Source: Welwitschia mirabilis (taxonomy: Eukaryota > Gnetophyta > Gnetopsida > Welwitschiales). Taken from it: a stretch of DNA of 42,332 nucleotides. The position numbers were made by a program, and so were the translations under genes. Shown here piece by piece: positions 11,301 through 21,205 of the stretch. The stretch lies in contig JBOZIK010000001.1 of assembly GCA_051453625.1 (NCBI GenBank), positions 265,568,727 to 265,611,058 of the forward strand. The letters run 5' to 3'. Under the pieces are notes generated by a model, which did not search any database, was not told the origin of the DNA, and worked only from the letters and a program-made list of their open reading frames with translations. Each line of letters begins with the position of its first letter. Position 1 is the stretch's first letter.

Positions 11301-12160
11301 TTGAAAGAAGCATTAGTGCTAGTATTATATTATCCTTTTTATGAATAGTATTACCCATGATTATACATACTAACTTTGACTTGATTAAATTATTTATTTA
11401 AATAGCTAATGATAAATGTTACTTTGTAATTCATTCTTATTTTATAGGATAGAAGTGCTATATTTTTTAAACTTATAATGCAAAAATAATCCTCAAAACA
11501 CAGAAGACAAAGGCTTTACAACTTCTCCTTGTTCTTCACATACGTTTAAAACAAGCCATCCAGCTCATTTTGCAAGAGGAAATCATGCTATGGATCTCAA
11601 TTATGGCTCAAAATTCAACAAGATCAACAACTAGATAATAGTTGCAAACAATATCATTAATAAATTATTATAAGAAATCTAGTTTAAAAAAATTAACAAA
11701 TTAATTACTTTAGCAAAATTGTAAAAATGTAAAAGTGACATCTAAAGAATCCTCAATAGTCTCTTGCCCAAAATGAATGATTACAAAACAATGTAAAGCA
11801 CTAGTCTCTTAGTAATAGGAAAATCTAAGAAGAAATAGGTAAAGTAAAAAAGGACCTTTCAACATTAAATCCTCAAATTTTAAGTAAATACATTTTAAAA
11901 ACACAACGTGCATAACATTCGGCTCAAACTCATAACACTATGTAACCATGTCTTTATTACAACTTAATGCACATTTCCCCTATAATAAAATACTTTTCTT
12001 TATTATAGATAGCACTCATTAGTGCTCTTATTATTTACATGTTTATACATATTGAAATATACCAAACACTTAAGAATTATATGTACTTTCAACATTTATT
12101 TTTCCCACTTTTAACAACGTATTTCACGCATACAATTGAAAAATGTATATACCACCATTA
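5400..12160. other. Long AT-rich region without genes
   Basis: About 6.8 kb of strongly AT-rich sequence. Open frames are at most about 86 codons (for example 7209-7397 +, 7894-8145 -, 8783-9043 +, 9074-9289 -). All are Ile/Leu/Phe/Lys-rich by base composition, and none has a domain or start context I would trust. I see no LTR pair, no pol motif and no RNA gene. It is probably old transposon sequence decayed beyond recognition by eye. Confidence 0.5.
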
Positions 12161-12290
12161 GTATTAGAGAATGTCAAATTTGAAACCTTTGGTAATCATA
12201 CTTTCTCTTAAAAATATAACTATCATAATTGCCTAAACAAATATCTTAACTACATTCAAAAAAGCATTTAAAGGTTTAAGTCTGTAGATG
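12160..12290 (+). repeat. Solitary copy of ~205-224 bp satellite-like repeat
   Basis: Starts at GAGAATGTCAAATTTGAAAC (12167-12186) and matches the start of the repeat at 35331 (GAGAATGTCAAACTTAAAAC), continuing with the CTTTNGTAA, TAT(A/G)(A/G)C(T/C)A(T/C)CAT and AAAGGTTTAA blocks. It is partial and diverged. It ends about 350 bp before the Hsp70 start codon. Confidence 0.55.
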
Positions 12291-12467
12291 TATAACAAGT
12301 ACCCTATTAATTAGATAAATATATTATTGCTTACATACATTTCACTTGCGTCTCCTAGTGTAGGTGGTTTGTTGTGGTCCTCTAAAGTGGACTACAATGC
12401 CAGTTTTTATGAGTGGTGTGGAGGAGAGCCGTCTAGTATGACAAGTGTGACGAAAACGTGTGTCTTT

Positions 12468-12498
12468 CTTCCAACAAAATGTCTTCCAACAAAATGTC
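12468..12498 (+). repeat. Perfect 15-bp tandem repeat in Hsp70 upstream region
   Basis: CTTCCAACAAAATGT is repeated exactly twice (12468-12482, 12483-12497) plus one base. It lies about 140-170 bp upstream of the Hsp70 ATG. It may be simple slippage, or it may place a TTCTTCC element in duplicate. Confidence 0.75.
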
Positions 12499-12553
12499 GT
12501 GCAGAGCAATAGCCAATAGGTGGCAGAGCACGCACAGGAGAATACTCGACACC

Positions 12554-12561
12554 GAATATTC
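12554..12561. promoter_or_regulatory. Heat shock element-like palindrome
   Basis: GAATATTC forms the GAAnnTTC half-site pair recognised by heat shock factors, followed by a weak third unit (CCAGTT). It lies 76 bp before the Hsp70 start codon, just upstream of a TTTTAAAAA stretch (12565-12573) that could act as the TATA element. An 8-bp match can arise by chance in AT-rich DNA, but position and downstream gene make it plausible. Confidence 0.4.
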
Positions 12562-12575
12562 CAGTTTTAAAAACC

Positions 12576-12620
12576 ATGGTTATTCAGTCATCACACAAAC
12601 TATGCCACATCCGCCCGTAA
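12576..12620 (+). other. Possible 14-codon upstream ORF
   Basis: An ATG at 12576 opens a 14-codon frame ending with TAA at 12618-12620, 16 bp before the Hsp70 ATG and out of frame with it. It matters only if transcription starts upstream of 12576. If the TTTTAAAAA at 12565 is the TATA box, the mRNA would begin after it and exclude this frame. Confidence 0.2.
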
Positions 12621-12636
12621 AACTTCCTCGGCAAAA

Positions 12637-14478
12637 ATGGCGCGACGCGGCAAGGCTATCGGCATAGACTTCGGCACATCCTACACATGCGTTGGCGTCT
12701 GGCGGACCTGCAAACGCACTGTTGAAATCGTCCCCAACGAACACGGGAACCGGACGACTCCTTCCGTTGTCGGATTTGGCGCCGCGGAATGCCTTGTCGG
12801 ACAGTCGGCGGTCAACCAGCTCTCCTCCAACCCCTCCAACACGGTCTTCGACGCCAAGCGCCTCATCGGCCGACGCGCCACCGACAGCGCGGTGCACTCC
12901 GATAGCTCTCTCTGGCCCTTCCGTTTGACCTCGGATCACAAAAACAGGCCCCTTATCACGGTCCACTTCAAAGGCGAACAGAAAACCTTCTCAGCTGAGG
13001 ACATCGCCGCGCTGGTTCTCTTAAAGGTGCGAGACGTCGCCGAGACGCACCTGGGCGCGCCGGTCGAAAAGGCCGTCATCTCAGTGCCCGCGTGCTTCAC
13101 CGACGCGCAGCGCCGGGCGATCCGGCACGCCGGCAAGATCGCCGGGCTTGACGTTCTCCAGATCGTGAATGAGCCCATGGCCGCGGCAGTGGCGTATGCG
13201 CTGCAGACTCGGGCGGTTCTCATGCAATCGAAGAATGAAGAAACCGTTCTGTGCTTTGACCTCGGCGGCGGCAGCTTCGACGTGGCAGTGGTGCAGATCA
13301 GGCGCAAGCGGATCATACTGCTCGCTGTAGGCGGCGATCCGCGCCTGGGCGGCGAGGACTTCACGAAGCGCATGGTCGGCCATTTCGTGAAGGACTTCAA
13401 GAGGCGCCACGACATCGATCTGTCCGACGACACGCGCGCGCTGCGCCGGCTCCACTGCGCCTGCGAGAAGGCCAAGCGGGACCTCTCCTTCTCCGCCGAG
13501 ACGCTTGTCGAGGTGCCCTCGCTCTGCGCCGGCGAGGACCTGCACGCCACCCTCCGCCGCTCCAAGTTCGAGCAGCTCAACGCTGATCTGTTCGAACGCT
13601 GCATGGCCATCCTGCGGCGCTGCATGGCCGACGCTGGCGTCACCCGAAAGGACGTCCGCAAGGTCGTCCTCGTCGGCGGCTCCACGCGAATCCCCAAGAT
13701 CCAGGAGATGCTGAAGGACTTTTTTGACTGCAACAATCTGTGCAAGACCGTGCACCCCGACGAGGCAGTCGCCTTCGGCACGGCCGTGCAGGCCGCGGTC
13801 CGCAACCGAGATTACGACGGTGTTAACTTCACCGTCAAGAACGTCAGTCCGTTTACTGTGGGCATCGGCGTGCGCAGCAACCTCATGAGTGTGATTGTGC
13901 CGCGCAACGCGTGCATTCCGACCAAGGCCGAATTCGACTTCTGGGCGCGCCGCGATGGCCACCGAGGGATGTCGATCAACGTTTATGAGTCGCAGGATGC
14001 GTTCGGCAGGGGCTCCGCAAACTGCGTCGGCGGATTCCGACTGAGCGCTTTGCAGCCTCCATCAGACAACGGTATGGTCTGCGTCGGCATACGGCTCGAG
14101 ATTGACACCGACGGTCTTCTCACCGTCAGTGCGGAGGACAAGACACTGCCGGGCTGCAGGGATGAGCTAGAGTTCTGCAGCGGCGAAAGCCGCGAGTGGT
14201 CAGCCGCAGTGGAAAGTTTGAAAAACGAAGACAGGGTGCGGAAGGAGACCGTGGCGCTCCGAAACGAGCTTGAGTTGCTTATCTTTGAGGTTAAGAAGAA
14301 GGCTTACCGGCTAGCTGAATCTGTAAATCTTGTTGGCGAGCTGGACGCCGCCGGACAGTGGTTCTCCGAGAACCCTAACGCGAGCAAGGAGGAGATTACG
14401 GCGAAGATCAAGCAAGTGAATGGGTTGTTGCTCAAGGAAGTCTTGCGAGAGGACTCCGAGGAAGCTGCCGAATGTTGA
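12637..14478 (+). CDS. Divergent intronless cytosolic-type Hsp70
   Basis: Encodes a 613-residue Hsp70-family ATPase, expected to act as a protein-folding chaperone in the cytosol or nucleus (no signal peptide, transit peptide or HDEL). The nucleotide-binding domain spans about residues 7-390: IGIDFGTSY (8-16), FDAKRLIGR (71-79), VNEP (177-180), DLGGGSFD (208-215) and VLVGGSTRIP (344-353). Equivalents of Hsc70 Asp10, Thr13, Lys71, Glu175, Asp199 and Asp206 are present (D11, T14, K74, E179, D208, D215); Thr204 is Ser213 and Thr177 is Met181. The usual linker DLLLLDVTP is VNFTVKNVSP (396-405). The substrate-binding beta domain (about 405-510) is weakly conserved, apart from IPTK and TVSAEDKT. 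The helical lid (511-613) is short, lacks a GGMP stretch and ends EEAAEC instead of EEVD. Length is about 35-40 residues under the family norm. There are 18 cysteines. The frame is uninterrupted, including the FDAKR region where plant cytosolic HSC70 genes usually carry an intron. ATG context is AAAATGG (A at -3, G at +4). Family assignment is certain; activity is not. Confidence 0.95.
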   Translation: MARRGKAIGIDFGTSYTCVGVWRTCKRTVEIVPNEHGNRTTPSVVGFGAAECLVGQSAVNQLSSNPSNTVFDAKRLIGRRATDSAVHSDSSLWPFRLTSDHKNRPLITVHFKGEQKTFSAEDIAALVLLKVRDVAETHLGAPVEKAVISVPACFTDAQRRAIRHAGKIAGLDVLQIVNEPMAAAVAYALQTRAVLMQSKNEETVLCFDLGGGSFDVAVVQIRRKRIILLAVGGDPRLGGEDFTKRMVGHFVKDFKRRHDIDLSDDTRALRRLHCACEKAKRDLSFSAETLVEVPSLCAGEDLHATLRRSKFEQLNADLFERCMAILRRCMADAGVTRKDVRKVVLVGGSTRIPKIQEMLKDFFDCNNLCKTVHPDEAVAFGTAVQAAVRNRDYDGVNFTVKNVSPFTVGIGVRSNLMSVIVPRNACIPTKAEFDFWARRDGHRGMSINVYESQDAFGRGSANCVGGFRLSALQPPSDNGMVCVGIRLEIDTDGLLTVSAEDKTLPGCRDELEFCSGESREWSAAVESLKNEDRVRKETVALRNELELLIFEVKKKAYRLAESVNLVGELDAAGQWFSENPNASKEEITAKIKQVNGLLLKEVLREDSEEAAEC

Positions 14479-14720
14479 CTGGGATGAGATTTGAATTTCG
14501 TATGTTCGTTGATATTCGTATGTAATTCTAAAACGGAAATTCACCCGTTTAAAGCGAAGTAGATACTGAGGAAAAAAACATGCTTCTCAACAATAGATGA
14601 ATAAGAATTGGAGCTTAATGTAATTGTTATTACTTCTTCCATGGAGTGTAAGATTTTATCATACAATAACTTAGGATAATGTTGTAATTTCATGATAATA
14701 AAACATAGGAGTTACTTAAA
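14479..14720 (+). terminator. Hsp70 3' flank with AATAAA signal
   Basis: GC content falls abruptly to the AT-rich background within a few dozen bases of the stop codon. A canonical AATAAA lies at 14697-14702, about 220 bp after the stop, preceded by T/G-rich sequence, a plausible plant poly(A) region. There is only a short A7 run at about 14572 and no long poly(A) tract that would mark a retrocopy. Confidence 0.3.
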
Positions 14721-15117
14721 GAGATGAGGTAAAAAGACAAACATATATGTCTATTATTGTATATGACTATGATCTTTGTAATGAGTAAATGCTGAGAAGG
14801 CTAACCATAGTATAGTTGGTTTAAGCTATGTTTATAAGTTGTGAGATTTAACATCTTAGCTTTGACACTTATAGTTTGTGGGTTAGTTTATGGTTCCGTG
14901 TATTCAAGGCGCATCTCATAGAAGCTTTAACATCTTGGATATGAACCATAACACCTAGCAACTAAAAGATAACATACCACATGTAAAATGAATAGTACCA
15001 TAGAAGCAATACATAAGAGAAATGAATAATGCAAATTATAAAAGTTAATGAGACATATACTACTTCTATATTATACTATGCCACTTTAAGTGTTAGTAAA
15101 GGTGAACTCATTATACT
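14721..15117. other. AT-rich intergenic
   Basis: No gene, RNA or clear element is seen, apart from the first copy of an ACTACTTCTATATTATACTA motif at 15055-15079. Confidence 0.45.
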
Positions 15118-15248
15118 ATTTTGAGTCTAAATATTATACTACTTTTATATTATAATACTTCTATATAATGAAATATAATATAGACTCAAAATTATACTAC
15201 TTCAAAATTATATCACAACAAAATTATACTACTTCTATATTATACTAT
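15055..15248. repeat. AT-rich hairpin with flanking direct repeats
   Basis: An imperfect inverted repeat has arms starting TTTTGAGTCTA at about 15119 and ending TAGACTCAAAA at about 15191, about 75 bp overall with a short loop. It is flanked by near-identical TATACTACTTCTATATTATA copies at 15055-15079 and 15223-15248. The size and composition resemble a small MITE or a slipped AT-rich array. No target duplication could be fixed. Confidence 0.45.
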
Positions 15249-16159
15249 TTTTAATCTTGAGTCTAAAAGTTTTCAAATTTAATGAAATATTTATGAAGCA
15301 AGAATCTCTTATTATAAAATAATTCAATTTAGTTAATGATACAAAATTAAAAGAACATGTAGAAATATAATGAATTCGCATATCAAATTCATGTGTAAGA
15401 AAATTGTAGAAGTTATGTAAATAGAGGAGAAATTGGAAAATGAAATTCACTTTTGCTTATTTTAATTAGTAAGAATAGAAACTACAAAATCTCTTTGTAC
15501 ACTATAAGAAAGAAGTTGTAAGTAAAGTTTACTAAATATTGAGAAAAAAATCAATGCTTAAAGAAATAACACAACATTATAAAACTTGTGTTCTGCCTTT
15601 GAACCTTTTTATTTTCAAAGTGCCTTAGCAGAAAAGATTCTTCTTAGTTTTATTGAGTTTTTTATTAGAATTTTATGAATTTAAGATTGTTGTGATATAA
15701 TTTTGTTATCATAGAATTGAGTTACACAAAAAAGCATGAAATCCCAAGAAACTAGAAGATTGATAATGAAGAACTATGACATAAAAAAGGGGAAAAAATA
15801 ATGAACGAATAAGAAAATACCTAAAAGTTGAATATGATGGTCATGATATCAAACTATGATAATAAAAGCTTGAGGAAAAATCCTCAATAACTAGCTAATA
15901 GATGAAAACATAACTCATGCTAAGACTAAAGGCATCATTCATGAATTGAATAGCTATTAACACTTTTAAAATATATCTTTGTAATGTCCCAGCTAATATG
16001 CTATCCAACTATAGAGGAAGGCTGTATTAAAATATAAGAAAGGAAGAATAACTAAAGTCTTAATCTATTCTATGAGATAATATCCGATAGGATTAATATA
16101 AAAGCACATGATAGCATGATTTGGCTTAAAAATTGTATTGTCTAATTTTACATTTGAAT
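15249..16159. other. AT-rich intergenic
   Basis: No supported gene. The open frame at 15235-15450 (-) is Phe/Leu/Ile-rich by composition only. Confidence 0.45.
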
Positions 16160-16623
16160 NNNNNNNNNNNNNNNNNNNNNNNNNNNNNNNNNNNNNNNNN
16201 NNNNNNNNNNNNNNNNNNNNNNNNNNNNNNNNNNNNNNNNNNNNNNNNNNNNNNNNNNNNNNNNNNNNNNNNNNNNNNNNNNNNNNNNNNNNNNNNNNNN
16301 NNNNNNNNNNNNNNNNNNNNNNNNNNNNNNNNNNNNNNNNNNNNNNNNNNNNNNNNNNNNNNNNNNNNNNNNNNNNNNNNNNNNNNNNNNNNNNNNNNNN
16401 NNNNNNNNNNNNNNNNNNNNNNNNNNNNNNNNNNNNNNNNNNNNNNNNNNNNNNNNNNNNNNNNNNNNNNNNNNNNNNNNNNNNNNNNNNNNNNNNNNNN
16501 NNNNNNNNNNNNNNNNNNNNNNNNNNNNNNNNNNNNNNNNNNNNNNNNNNNNNNNNNNNNNNNNNNNNNNNNNNNNNNNNNNNNNNNNNNNNNNNNNNNN
16601 NNNNNNNNNNNNNNNNNNNNNNN
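16160..16623. other. Assembly gap, 464 N
   Basis: A sized gap. No repeat shared by the two flanks is visible. Confidence 0.99.
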
Positions 16624-18330
16624 TTGAATTGTCAAGTTAAAGCTCTAATAAAATGAAAGCAAATAAAGAAAAAGATAGATTCATTCCAACATACATTTCA
16701 AGTAAAGATTGCCTAATTATTTTAGTATAAGGTTACCCACAATGATTTAGATACATAATGTTGATGGCCCCCTTAGTATAAGTATATTATGATAGGGTTT
16801 CATTCTAACAAGATCCTATTAAATGTACTGATAATGGCTAATAGATATTCCCAATTTTTAAGAAAGGACACTAACCTTGTAAGTTTCTAAGTTTAAATTT
16901 ATTTAAACCAAGATAATGTATATGCAATATTGTATAACCCATCTCATAAAATTATTTCCAAGGTGGGACTTAAATTCAATACCTACAAATTTCTAATTTT
17001 TATAATAACCAATTAACCACTTACTATGTTGTTGTTTTATGTTATGCATTAAATGGAAAAACAAAGCATTAACCATATTTCTAAAGTTAATTAAAAAGAA
17101 TGGTCTCAATGATATTCAAACTAAAGACCTCTTTATCTACAAGCACATGTGATAGCCAATCACACCATGAGGACTCATCTAAATCTTTTGATTTGGCCGA
17201 GAACAAGAGTAATGTACAGAATAGATTTGTATTACAAAAAGTATTCTGGCTACTTTCCAAAATTTTAATTAATCAAAAGTGGATTAGATTATAATTGAAG
17301 GGAAAGGCTTATGGTTGCAATGCTACATAGATGATGCCTGCTCTCAGAATTATAGGACTAGAAATGAGAGGAGGAAGGAGAGTGCATGGGTCTGTAACCT
17401 AGTGTAGTGCATTAATGGCTATCACTCCACATTTTATTCTTATAGGGTGTAGAAGAATATGGGAAAAGCATTTAAGGGGTGCATTTGAGGAAGGATAGGT
17501 AATAGAAGCAAGGCCGTAGAGCATATTTAGGGGAAGGAAAATGTGATGGGAAAAGAAGAACCTATGAGAGTCTAATAACGTTAAATTAAATGCACTATTA
17601 TTGATTCATCACAAAGCAAGACAGGCCATTGCATTAACAAAACTCAGAACTACGCTTAACATGAATAGCACTTGACAATCTGTGTGGAAAGGATTGATGC
17701 TATTGAGAAGATGGATAGAAAAGCTAAAGGGGGATATTTGGGTGTGCTAAGAGGGGGAATTCATTATTAGAGAAAGGTGAAATTTTTGAAGAATGCACCT
17801 ATATGTGCTATGCAATGTTCCTCTTATATTTCTTCAGAATCATTTCAATAAACAGAATGAGAAAATTGAAAGGGAATAAATGTTATAGGTGTAATAACAC
17901 ATTATAACGACACTCAAAAGAAAGGGAAGAATTATGTATGCATTTAGGGAAATAATTGTTCTTGAAATGCAGTTCCACTCATTAATGCTTAAGCGATTTT
18001 AGGAGGTGATGGAATTTGCTCAATTTTGATCAGTTTCAAATCGATGTGTAAGTGAGGGGAAGAAGCTTGAGTTTCTAAGTAATATCTCAGAGAGCTAGAG
18101 GTTGAAGATTTTCTTAAGATAAGGGAGTCAAGGAAGTGTTTGGTTTCTTATAGGTTTGATAGATAATTTTTAATCATTTAAGAGGACTGACGTTAGCTCT
18201 CTAAAGGATAACGATTTGATGTTTATCTTATTAGGTCTACCATTACACTGGAGAGGAATAAGCGAGATTCCGTAAGTCAGGCAGAGATGAATATCAGTTC
18301 AGTAGAGAGAAGTGAAGCATTATCAGTTAC
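16624..18330. other. Intergenic flank of copia element, SINE-like traces
   Basis: No gene is supported. Two stretches (about 16959-17035 and 17099-17178) resemble, on the - strand, degenerate tRNA-derived sequence like that at 2600-2669: a GTGGGAC...AAATTCAA T-arm remnant, then AACCAATTAACCACTTACTATGTT; and ATTCAAACTAAAGACCTC followed by GATAGCCAATCACACCATGAG. The first part of 17100-17294 (+) is therefore more likely repeat than gene. Confidence 0.35.
18326..18330 (+). repeat. Target site duplication, left (GTTAC)
   Basis: The five bases before the copia 5' LTR read GTTAC, and the five after the 3' LTR read GTTAT. One transition in five over an old insertion is acceptable for a target duplication. 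Confidence 0.7.
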
Positions 18331-18605
18331 TGTTAGAAATAAGATAAGTAATTGTTAGTTTTTGCTATGTTATCTTAGTTAATAATAGGCCTAGTCTTTA
18401 GGAGTTCAGTTCATCAATTGAAAATATCTTTTTGTTACCTTAATTTTATGAGTAAGTCTTTGAATTATAGTTCCTATTTCTATGTTTTCATTATGTATTT
18501 GCCTATTTATTAGCATTCTAAATTAATAAAATGAAAGTGTTTCCTCCTTTTTAACTCTTCTCTCTTTCATGCTCTTCTCTGTTTATTCTGTCTTACTTTG
18601 TATCA
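18331..18605 (+). repeat. Copia 5' LTR
   Basis: Starts TGTTAGAAATAAGATAAG and ends TTTGTATCA. Pairs with 22748-23028; shared blocks include AGTCTTTAGGAGTTCAGTTC and TCTCTGTTTATTCT. Confidence 0.93.
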
Positions 18606-18606
18606 G

Positions 18607-18618
18607 TGGTATTAGAGC
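18607..18618 (+). other. Copia primer binding site (tRNA-iMet)
   Basis: TGGTATTAGAGC, one transition from TGGTATCAGAGC, the site complementary to the 3' end of initiator-methionine tRNA used by plant copia elements. It starts two bases after the LTR end. Confidence 0.9.
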
Positions 18619-18659
18619 TAGATTGATAACCAAAACTATCAATTGCTTCTAAAAATTTT

Positions 18660-19500
18660 GTGCAATTGATCATTACACGTTTTAATGGTCATTATGGCCA
18701 TTGGAGCATGCTAATGGAGAACTTCTTAAGGTTTAAGAAGTATTGGAATGTTGTTGAAATTGGTGTAGCAACACCTACTACTAGAGTAGTACTCACAGAT
18801 GCAAAAAAAATAGAGTTAGAGGGCCCGAAGTTGAAAGATTTGCAGGCAAAGAATTATCTATTTCAAGCCATTGATCCCCCAATCTTGGAAACCATTCTCA
18901 ACAAGGAGACTTCTAAGTAGATTTGGGATTCTATGAAAAAGAAATTCAAAGGCTCAGCAAGGGAAAAGAGGCAACAACTTTAAGCATTTCTTTAAAGTTT
19001 GAAATGCTTTGAATGAAATCAAGAGAGCCTATTTTTAAATTCTTCTCAAGAACAATGGCAATTGTCAATAAGTTGTGGATTCATGATGAGAAGATGGAGG
19101 ATGTGATCATAATTGAGAAAATTCTACGATCACTAACACTAAAGTTTAATTATGTGGTCTATTCAATTGAAGAATCGAAGGATCTCGATAACCTTACAAT
19201 TAATGAACTGCAAGGTTCATTGATGGTTTCTGAGCAAAAAATGATGCATCAAGATAAAGAGGAGTAAGCTTTAAAGGCCTCTCTGTCTACTCAATCCTTA
19301 AATTTTAGAGGTAGAGATAGAACTAGAGGAAGGACTAGTTGAGACAATAGGGATGGGAGCAAGCATTTCAAAGTAAATGATTGTCATTTTTAAGGCAAAG
19401 ATGAAGGATGAGGTAAACCATTTGACAAATCCAAGGTAGAGTGCTTTAGATGTCATAGGTTATTATAAGTCAGAATGTTATACTGAGCTACCTAATAATA
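18660..19500 (+). pseudogene. Copia gag relic with zinc knuckle
   Basis: The frame from 18660 reads a copia gag N-terminus (ITRFNGHYGHWSMLMENFL) and runs to a stop at 18918, after which IWDSMKKKFKG continues in the same frame. The rest of gag appears in another frame at 19013-19267, including the LRSLTLKFNYVV and LTINELQGSL segments typical of UBN2-type gag. A CCHC knuckle starts at Cys 19442 (CFRCH) and finishes one frameshift later at KSEC (Cys codon 19476). At least two stops and two frameshifts break it. Confidence 0.85.
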
Positions 19501-19517
19501 AAGAAAAGGAAGAGAAA

Positions 19518-19976
19518 TTGAATTTTGCAGAAAATAAGGAAGAAATATCTTTGTTGATGGCTTGTTATCCTAAGGAAGTATCAGATCAGAATTTCTTGTA
19601 CTTAGACACTGGTTGCGACAATCATATGTGTGGAGATCAGTCTATGTTGTCAGAATTAGATGAGTCCTATCACGATTCTGTGAAGTTTGGTGATAACTCC
19701 AAAGTTTCTGTCATGCAAAAAGGAAAGGTAACACTCTAGACCAAGTCAAATTCAGTTTATAATATTTCTAATGTGCTATTTGTTTCAGTTTTGAGAATAA
19801 AGCTTCTTAGTATTAGACAAATACAAGAGAAGGGCTATGATATCACTATCAAGGGAGGAGTTTGCAGAATATTTGATGAAAAGCTAGGCTTAATTACTCA
19901 AATCAAAATGATAAAAAATTTAATGTTTTCACTTCATCTCAACACCATCATCATTCATGGTTCACTGCAAGAATAA
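19518..19976 (+). pseudogene. Copia protease relic
   Basis: LDTGCDNHMCG contains the aspartic protease D-T-G triad (codons 19605-19613) in the copia context LDSGxxxHM. The frame stops at 19737-19739 and resumes in another frame at 19773-19976, with the usual LLSIRQIQEKGYDI segment between protease and integrase. Confidence 0.85.
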
Positions 19977-19979
19977 AAG

Positions 19980-20860
19980 AAGAGGGGTGGTTGTGGCATT
20001 TTCACTATGAACATCTAAACTTTAGTGGATTGAAGACACTACAAAAGAAGAATATGGTGATAAGCCTTCCTCGATTTTTAATTCCTTCTCAGGTTTGTGA
20101 AGAGTGTGTTATTAGCAAATAACATTGTGATTAGTTTCCGAAAGGCAAATCATGAAGAGCAAATAAAGTCTTGGAGCTTATTCATTTTGATCTATGTAGA
20201 CTAATAAATCCTTCATCTAATTTATTTAAAAGGTACATAATTACCTTCATTAATGATTATAGTAGGAAAACTTGGGTTTAATTTTTATAGGACAAGTTTG
20301 AAGCTTTTATAGCTTTTAAAAGCTATAAAACTCTTGTTAACAGTTCAATAAAGATTCTTCACATAGATCATGGTGGAGAATACAACTTACATGAATTTGC
20401 AAATTTTTGTGAGTCTCATGGAATTAAGAGACAACTTACAATAGCTTATATGCCTAAACAAAATGATATGCATGAGAGAAAGAATCGCATAATCCTAAAT
20501 ATGGTGTGAAGCATTTTGGCAAGGAGTGGTCTTCCAAGAAGTTTTTGACCTAAAGCTATTAATTGGAGCATTCATATATTGAACAGAATTCTTACACTTG
20601 CTATTTAAAATATGACACTAGAGGAAGCATGAAGTGGACAGAGACCTACTATAGATCACTTTAGAAATTTCAGGTGTATTACTTATGCCCACATAGTAGA
20701 TCAGAAGAGAAAGAAGTTATACGTCAAAGGAGAAAAATGTATTTTTCTTGGTATTAGTGAATAATCTAAAGCTTATAAGCTTTACAATCCTAACAAAAAA
20801 AAAATTATTATTAGCTGTGACATTGTTTTTGATGAAGAACAGACTTGACCATGGTCGGAC
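19980..20860 (+). pseudogene. Copia integrase relic (D58D35E intact in spacing)
   Basis: The pre-integrase HHCC zinc finger starts WLWHFHYEHL at about 19988 and its CEEC follows near 20097. The catalytic triad is visible: Asp 20189-20191 (HFDLC), Asp 20366-20368 (HIDHGGEY) and Glu 20474-20476 (HERKNR). The spacing is 58 and 35 residues, as expected for retroviral-type integrases. Several stop codons (for example in the segment after KTWV) make it a pseudogene. Confidence 0.88.
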
Positions 20861-21205
20861 AGTGCTGTGAGATAACAAGTTACAATAGGTTTGGATGGAG
20901 AACATAATGAGGAAGCAGAACATCCTCAAGAGTAGCATATTCCAATAGCTTATACTCTTGAGAATTATCAACATGAAGCTTTCCAACCTTTTAAAATCAC
21001 AACAGTAACACCAAAACCTAGTGACAAAGTTGAAGCAATAAATTTGAGAGCCAAACATATTAGAAAGAGGCTAGCATGGATGTTATATTATGAGGTAACT
21101 AGAATTAATTAAATTGAAGATCCAATCACTCATTTCACTCTATTTTTAGATAATAACCCTATGACTTTTAAATCTACTTTCAAACAGTCAAAATAGCATA
21201 AGGTT

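Noticed and set aside
12327-12667. Small + strand frames upstream of and overlapping the Hsp70 start (12327-12512, 12458-12667)
   Set aside because: No recognisable domain, and they cross the promoter region and the true start codon in other frames.
12936-13962. Long antisense open frames of about 290 codons overlapping the Hsp70 gene (12936-13805 and 13081-13962, - strand)
   Set aside because: They are mirror frames of a GC-rich coding sequence, lack any domain, and the sense frame is an unambiguous Hsp70.
12637-14478. Bacterial gene transfer or contamination as the source of the GC-rich Hsp70
   Set aside because: The protein follows the eukaryotic cytosolic type (GVW after the first signature, FDAKRLIGR, CxxAKRxLS region) rather than DnaK, and the GC-rich block begins and ends with the gene inside plant-like sequence.
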